Shown here: in pieces, positions 59,995-64,000 of the stretch
Layout: each line of letters opens with the position of its first letter
Numbering within the stretch: position 1 is the first letter of the stretch
DNA from: Bacteroidales bacterium
GTDB taxonomy: Bacteria > Bacteroidota > Bacteroidia > Bacteroidales > UBA932
Length of the DNA: 64,000 bases
Assembly (NCBI GenBank): GCA_017429475.1
Contig: JAFROX010000009.1
Coordinates: forward strand, 62,001 to 126,000
Direction: 5' to 3'
Position numbers and translations under genes: made by a program
Notes under the pieces: generated by a model
Databases searched by the model: none
What the model was told of the DNA's origin: nothing
Seen by the model: only the letters and a program-made list of their open reading frames with translations

Positions 59995-60033
59995 CGACGT
60001 TATGCGAGGCTAAGCATTTCAAACTTCAAACGG

Positions 60034-60066
60034 AAAAGAGGGTTGCCAGTCCGGCAGCCCTCTTTT
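60034..60066 (+). terminator. Rho-independent terminator of xylBAE
   Basis: Stem of about 14 pairs (60034-60047 with 60053-60066, one G-T) with a 5-base loop, followed by T residues, 40 bases after the xylE stop. Confidence 0.88.
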
Positions 60067-60090
60067 TTGCACCAGCGCATTCGCCTTCGC

Positions 60091-60240
60091 ACAGACTTGA
60101 TTTGCGGCGACCTCCTTTCGCTGGCGCTCACTCCGACCCTTCCATTGTTTACTTCGTCCTGCTAACGCAGAACTCGTAACCAACGGACACCTACCCTCTT
60201 TACTCCCGAGGGCGGTAGTGTCGCCTGCAAATCAGTCTGT
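60091..60240 (+). repeat. 150-bp dispersed repeat with complementary ends, copy 2
   Basis: Second copy of the element at 53356-53505. Ends acagac-tgatttgc and gcaaatca-gtctgt pair. Relative to copy 1, base 60101 is T instead of C and its partner 60231 is A instead of G, so pairing is kept. It begins 25 bases after the xylE terminator. Confidence 0.8.
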
Positions 60241-60263
60241 TACGGACAGCATTCTACCGGTGT

Positions 60264-60343
60264 TGCTATGGGTCCAGACCAAGGACCCATAGCATCAAAA
60301 ACGGGGGTATAATAAAGTTATGGGTCCATAGTTTGGACCCATA
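60264..60343 (+). repeat. REP-like palindrome doublet, left of transposase
   Basis: Palindrome 1: 12-base stem 60264-60275 with 60283-60294, 7-base loop. Palindrome 2: stem 60319-60327 with 60335-60343, 7-base loop. Both have the core tatgggtcc/ggaccca. The spacer includes gggggta and aataaag. Confidence 0.85.
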
Positions 60344-60395
60344 GCAGCACCCCAAGGGAATCTGTGCTGCATCCTGTATGGCCTTCAGAAAAATG

Positions 60396-61271
60396 CTACG
60401 CCTGATCTAGCAGTTTTGCCACTTCCTTGTATGACATGTTTGTCACGCGGGCTATCTGATTGACATTTGATGCGAAGCGGAAGCGCATCTGCCGCAGGAC
60501 TTCAACTTTCTGGGCCAAGTTGAGCCCTGCTAAAGATGAGCAGCCATAGAGTGTCCGGCACAAGTCGGGAATGGCATCAGCTACTATCTGGTCTCGGAAC
60601 GATGGGTGGTTGTCTTCTCCGCATTCAATTCTCTTGCGAGCCTTGGATGATGATGCCAGAAAGTAGTTCATCCTCTTTGGCGACCTGAAAACTCTTTCCA
60701 TGAACGACACGTCTATGTATGACTGCGGCAGGATATAGCCCTCCTTCCCCATCAGCCAACTGCCAGGCACGGCATGAGAGCAATGCAGCCTGAGGGCTTG
60801 TTGACGATGGCTCATTTCCCCTACAGGTATCCCCGCATCCCTGATGCTGTTAAAAAGGAGGTTGCCGCTCCCCCAAGGATATTGAGAGGCGTTAGCACAG
60901 ATATTCGCTGCCACACTGTTCATGTGCACGTACGCCACGGCCCTTTCCAACGCTTCTTCATCTGCCGGCAGAACACGTATGTCTATGCCGTTCCGCCGCA
61001 AAAACTCCTTATGGCCGTATTTGTGCTGCAAATACTTCGCATAACGCATCTTGAAGCTGTTGATGAAGCTCAGGACATCGTCATGGGTGCCGTGCAGCAC
61101 AAAATGAACATGGTTAGACATGAGAATGAATGCAAGTACGCTGGCAGGGCCGATAGAAGCCTGCACAGCTACATAATTCATTCCGACTTTGAAATCTTCA
61201 TCATCCCTGAACCAGAGACGATCTTCGAGATGCTCGGTAGTTACGAGCCAGAATTGTTCCTCCTTCCACAT
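60396..61271 (-). CDS. REP-associated tyrosine transposase (RAYT), Y1 HUH family
   Basis: A 291-residue protein counted from the ATG at 61271; the frame is open to an ATG at 61406, but that start falls inside the right-hand palindrome and precedes the conserved domain. The HUH motif is MSNHVHFVL (His54, His56) and the catalytic Tyr is in AVAYVHMNSV (Tyr114), the RAYT pattern. A helix-turn-helix ends the protein (VNQIARVTNMSYKEVAKLLDQ). RAYTs move or maintain REP sequences without usual insertion-sequence ends. It is flanked on both sides by doublets of the same palindrome. Intact by eye. Confidence 0.88.
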   Translation of the reverse strand: MWKEEQFWLVTTEHLEDRLWFRDDEDFKVGMNYVAVQASIGPASVLAFILMSNHVHFVLHGTHDDVLSFINSFKMRYAKYLQHKYGHKEFLRRNGIDIRVLPADEEALERAVAYVHMNSVAANICANASQYPWGSGNLLFNSIRDAGIPVGEMSHRQQALRLHCSHAVPGSWLMGKEGYILPQSYIDVSFMERVFRSPKRMNYFLASSSKARKRIECGEDNHPSFRDQIVADAIPDLCRTLYGCSSLAGLNLAQKVEVLRQMRFRFASNVNQIARVTNMSYKEVAKLLDQA

Positions 61272-61379
61272 ATCCTTCAAGTGCCCGGAACTGACCGGAC
61301 TCGGAACAAAGTTATGTAATTCACCCGCACCTCGCAATATGGTTTGAAACAATATTTGAAAACACTGGGCTTTGGGTGA

Positions 61380-61459
61380 TGCTATGGGTCCAAACCAAGT
61401 ACCCATAACGTCAGAAAAGGGGGTAAAATAAAGTTATGGGTCCTAACTTTGGACCCATA
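61380..61459 (+). repeat. REP-like palindrome doublet, right of transposase
   Basis: Palindrome 1: 61383-61391 with 61399-61407 (one mismatch). Palindrome 2: 61435-61443 with 61451-61459, perfect. Same order and orientation as the left doublet, also 80 bases, with the same gggggta and aataaag spacer. Confidence 0.85.
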
Positions 61460-61464
61460 ACCTA

Positions 61465-61484
61465 ATGTATATGTCGATATACAT
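61465..61484. repeat. Perfect 8-bp stem hairpin next to the RAYT element
   Basis: atgtatat (61465-61472) and atatacat (61477-61484) around a 4-base loop, just outside the right REP doublet. It may be part of the element border. Confidence 0.5.
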
Positions 61485-61521
61485 GCTATTCGGCGGCGGG
61501 TGCGGCAAAGTATAACACCAC

Positions 61522-61914
61522 CTACTGTGCTTTCGTACGATTCTGGTAGATGTAGAAGCTCGCCGCCGCCGTGCCGCATTTAATATTCACAGCGGCCGTG
61601 CGGTCAGTGTAATTGGGATTTTCCTTCACCGTTACCTTCATATTGAAAGTGCCTGCACCGCCGCTGGAGGGATCGAGCGAAAGCCAGTCCGACTCATCTC
61701 CGAACCACTGAGGCGAAGCGCTCCAAGGGGCCGTGGCGGTGAACGAAAAAAACTGGCTCGAGGGTTCAGCCTCGAACAGCATGTGCGTGACGTATATATT
61801 CCAGCTCTCCGGCAAAACGATTATTTCCGGCACCACTTCCTCTTCGGGCTTGGTGCAGGACAAGGCCAGGGTGAGCAAGGCCGCCGTCAACAACAGCATT
61901 TTGGGTGTTTTCAC
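61522..61914 (-). CDS. Single BACON-domain lipoprotein
   Basis: A 130-residue protein with a lipoprotein signal (LTLALSC, Cys20). The remainder is one BACON domain (FFSFTATAPWSASPQW, DWLSLDPSSGGAGTFNMKVTVKENPNYTDRTAAVNIKCG). BACON domains usually form part of large glycan-active proteins; a free one may be a small surface carbohydrate- or mucin-binding unit, or a remnant. It follows the membrane-protein gene at 61926 by 11 bases. Confidence 0.78.
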   Translation of the reverse strand: MKTPKMLLLTAALLTLALSCTKPEEEVVPEIIVLPESWNIYVTHMLFEAEPSSQFFSFTATAPWSASPQWFGDESDWLSLDPSSGGAGTFNMKVTVKENPNYTDRTAAVNIKCGTAAASFYIYQNRTKAQ

Positions 61915-61925
61915 TGAAAGAAATA

Positions 61926-62618
61926 TTATTCGACAACAGGTTCTTCAGCGGCCGGTGCATCTTCTGCAGCCGGAGCCTCGGGGGCGTGATGTCTGCAGAA
62001 CTGAGCGCGGTGCTCAGCGATGATTGCGTCAGCCTTCTGTGAGAAGAAGTCGTACATAACTCCCTCTACGGCAATGATGATCGCTGTGAAGAGGAAGCAG
62101 CCTATTACAGCCAGGAACGGACCAACCTTAGGGATAAGACCAAGCACCAGGCTGATGGCGCAAACCACGATGCCGCAGAGCAGCCCGACGAAGAAGATGC
62201 GCCACTTGTTGCCGTAAGTCGCATCATAACTGAGCTGGAGAGCCTTCAGTGGAGAGACGTGCTTGTCGATCAGGAAATAGATGGCGAAAGACCAGGCGAT
62301 TCCGATGACCATAGCCGGGAAGAACATGAACAGCATTGCCGCAGTGACTCCGATGCTGATGAGGCCCATCAGGAGGAAGAAGTTGCCGAGATTCTTGAAG
62401 TTGTCCTTCGAGAATATAGACAGGGGGTCAATCTTCTCGCCCCTGCCGACGCTGATGACAGCTTTGCAGAAGCCGATGGTAGTGCCGACATTGAGATAGG
62501 GTATCCAGAATGTCAGGATATAGAGGATAATCATCAGAAACAGGGGAAAGAAATTCTTGAGGCCGCAGCGGATGCCGTCCCCGATGACCTTCATGATGTC
62601 GAGTTTTTCAGTCGTCAT
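61926..62618 (-). CDS. Integral membrane protein of unknown function
   Basis: A 230-residue protein with about five to six membrane helices (FFPLFLMIILYILTFW, NLGNFFLLMGLISIG, VGLLCGIVVCAISLVLGLI) and an acidic, alanine/proline-rich tail (PEAPAAEDAPAAEEPVVE). It resembles the DUF975/glycerophosphoryl-diesterase membrane-domain type, but the match is weak. Co-transcribed with the BACON lipoprotein. Confidence 0.55.
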   Translation of the reverse strand: MTTEKLDIMKVIGDGIRCGLKNFFPLFLMIILYILTFWIPYLNVGTTIGFCKAVISVGRGEKIDPLSIFSKDNFKNLGNFFLLMGLISIGVTAAMLFMFFPAMVIGIAWSFAIYFLIDKHVSPLKALQLSYDATYGNKWRIFFVGLLCGIVVCAISLVLGLIPKVGPFLAVIGCFLFTAIIIAVEGVMYDFFSQKADAIIAEHRAQFCRHHAPEAPAAEDAPAAEEPVVE

Positions 62619-62655
62619 AGTATGTCAGTTTATTAGGTTAGAGACGTATAATATC

Positions 62656-62663
62656 CAAATTTA
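62656..62663 (-). promoter_or_regulatory. -7 promoter element of the gene at 61926-62618
   Basis: Minus strand TAAATTTG, 37 bases before the start codon at 62618. Confidence 0.5.
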
Positions 62664-62711
62664 GCAAAAACATCGTAAATTAGCATTCATCTAAACTATC
62701 TTAGGAAAACT

Positions 62712-64000
62712 ATGAACTTCTTCCGCAGAATCACATCCTGCCTTCTGCTCGCTGCCGCACTGACCGCCTGCACCGAGCCCGAATCCACAAGAGGCATAGG
62801 CGTCTATCCCGGCAACCCCGACCAGTTCGACGGCCCCACACTCCAAGAGAACAATACCTACCGCAACCTGGCTCTCCAGCGTGCGGCCTGGCACTCTTCC
62901 GCATATGACTACAACCTCACGGGTCATCTGGTCACCGACGGCATAGTCACCACCCAGTCTCCCTTCACTGTCGACGTGACGGTCAACGGAGAGCCTGTGA
63001 TAATGCGTCTTAAGGAAAGGCTGTTCGACGACAACTTCACCGGAATCACCGTTCCCGGCAAGGTTGACGCACGCGCTGAAGTGACATTCAGCGAAGGCGT
63101 CACTGCCGACAAGATATCTTTCGAGGGAAGCTGCCGCCTTCTGGCCGGCTCATTCCTCCCCCGCTCCTTCTCCCCGAAACTCATAGCCGTGCTTGAGGAC
63201 GGAACTCCCGTGGAGCTTCCCCTTCAACCCTGCAGTCCCACCATCCACGAGGGCGGCGGAAGCCAGAACGTCTCTGTGCTTGAAGGACTCACCGGCAAGA
63301 CGATGCAGCCCAAGAACGGCTCGTCAGGCGAGCTTGCGTTCGGCTACTCTGCCGATATTAACATGGGAAAGGTCTGCAGCCTCATAATGGATCTAGGCAA
63401 TGTCGCGGTACAAGAGTGGAACCTCACCGAGATGAACTTCTATGTCGACGGCCACGAGGTGTCGATGCTTCCTTCGGAGCGTTTCGTCAGCGCCTGGATA
63501 CCCGCAGGCACCAAGGGCGGATATGTGACCGTGGACCTCGGATCCGTCTCCAAGTTCAACAAATGCGTAATTCGCTGGGCAGGCAACGCGTCTGCTTCTG
63601 GACACATAGAAGTTTCTGCGGACGGCAAGGACTTCAGGCATATAGTGGGCTTCAACCAGGGCGCTTCCGAAATCGACGTGCACGAGAAGGCCCGCTACGT
63701 CCGGCTCTGCATCGACGGCCAGGCCGCAGTCTCTGAATTCGAAGTCTGGGGCACCGGCGGCCTCGATCCCAGGCCTCAGGCTGCAAAGACAGCCAAGGGC
63801 GACACTCTCGAGCTGTCCCGCGGCTTGTGGAAGCTGCAGCGCGCATCTGAGGTGAAGGATCGCGGTGAGACGATCTCCGCTCCTGACTTCAATGCCGACG
63901 GCTGGCTCGCAGCCACAGTACCTGGAACAGTACTTACCTCTTACTTCAACGCAGGAGCCATCCCCGACATACGCTACGACACCGACCAGCTGCAGCTCTC
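62712..64000 (+). CDS. GH2-like glycoside hydrolase lipoprotein, 3' end outside window
   Basis: An open frame from the ATG at 62712 runs off the right edge without a stop (429 codons seen). Lipoprotein signal LTAAL-TAC (about Cys20). Residues about 170-350 contain a discoidin (F5/8 type C)-like segment (YVTVDLGSVSKFNKCVIRWAG, HIEVSADGKDFRHIVG, ARYVRLCIDG). From about residue 370 the sequence LSRGLWKLQRASEV, ADGWLAATVPGTVLTSYFNAG and the following DIRYD match the N-terminal sugar-binding domain of GH2 beta-mannosidase/exo-glucosaminidase enzymes. The catalytic barrel is not in the window. Confidence 0.72.
   Translation, partial: MNFFRRITSCLLLAAALTACTEPESTRGIGVYPGNPDQFDGPTLQENNTYRNLALQRAAWHSSAYDYNLTGHLVTDGIVTTQSPFTVDVTVNGEPVIMRLKERLFDDNFTGITVPGKVDARAEVTFSEGVTADKISFEGSCRLLAGSFLPRSFSPKLIAVLEDGTPVELPLQPCSPTIHEGGGSQNVSVLEGLTGKTMQPKNGSSGELAFGYSADINMGKVCSLIMDLGNVAVQEWNLTEMNFYVDGHEVSMLPSERFVSAWIPAGTKGGYVTVDLGSVSKFNKCVIRWAGNASASGHIEVSADGKDFRHIVGFNQGASEIDVHEKARYVRLCIDGQAAVSEFEVWGTGGLDPRPQAAKTAKGDTLELSRGLWKLQRASEVKDRGETISAPDFNADGWLAATVPGTVLTSYFNAGAIPDIRYDTDQLQL

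Noticed and set aside
59196..60179. A 327-residue open frame overlapping xylE and the 150-bp repeat
   Set aside because: It is a shifted reading of xylE running into the intergenic repeat, rich in Arg and His as expected for a shadow frame.

Overview
The window comes from a GC-rich member of the Bacteroidota, most likely a gut- or rumen-type Bacteroidales. The signs are -7 promoter boxes of the TAnnTTTG type with no consistent Shine-Dalgarno sequences, many lipoproteins, a carboxypeptidase-regulatory-like/beta-barrel outer-membrane receptor, BACON and DUF2807 proteins, a Bacteroidota-style nucleoside kinase, and a xylB-xylA-xylE operon. No ribosomal RNA or housekeeping marker is present to place it more finely, so genus is not claimed. 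I see about 56 protein genes, two of them cut by the window edges, and two tRNA genes.

Layout. 1-4.7 kb: 3' part of a GH27 alpha-galactosidase, then a minus-strand operon for glycerophosphodiesters (GDPD lipoprotein, GlpT-type transporter, DUF3089 lipoprotein). 4.8-10.6 kb: outer-membrane beta-barrel receptor, membrane protein plus winged-helix regulator pair, AspT-family transporter, small EF-hand-like protein. 10.6-20.9 kb: GH3 glycosidase with a CE1-like esterase, patatin/outer-membrane barrel protein, aquaporin, lytic transglycosylase, metallophosphoesterase with porin, and an MsrA-fRMsr fusion. 20.9-30.8 kb: a six-gene plus-strand operon with an M16 peptidase, a 1383-residue Ig-repeat/Cthe_2159-type lipoprotein, a small secreted protein, a VTC-domain protein, DUF4956 and DUF2490. 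This is the most interesting protein-coding locus. 30.8-37 kb: Lrp regulator, MetY, GH43, an AlaX-like editing domain, a histidine phosphatase. 37-43.1 kb: potABCD followed without a gap by an outer-membrane protein and a YitT protein. 43.2-50.9 kb: DUF368, CstA, nucleoside kinase, two half-size ChrA proteins, a polysaccharide deacetylase. 50.9-60 kb: aminotransferase, TM2 protein, metallo-hydrolase, TpiA, DUF2807, and xylBAE. 60-64 kb: a REP-associated transposase between REP doublets, a BACON lipoprotein, a membrane protein, and the 5' part of a GH2-like lipoprotein.

How it fits together. GH27, GH3, CE1, GH43, GH2 and the xylose operon point to use of plant hemicellulose, with xylose entering through XylE and converted to xylulose-5-phosphate. 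Polyamine, glycerol-3-phosphate, peptide/pyruvate and chromate-type transporters handle uptake or export.

Non-coding content is unusually rich. A 262-bp repeat occurs twice in direct orientation, each copy next to a tRNA terminator, with a diverged inverted third copy. A separate 150-bp repeat with complementary ends shows a compensatory base-pair change between its two copies. An 80-bp doublet of palindromes flanks the transposase on both sides. A long rod-like hairpin lies between metY and the GH43 gene. All boundaries, alignments and motif positions were read by eye, and no database search was run.
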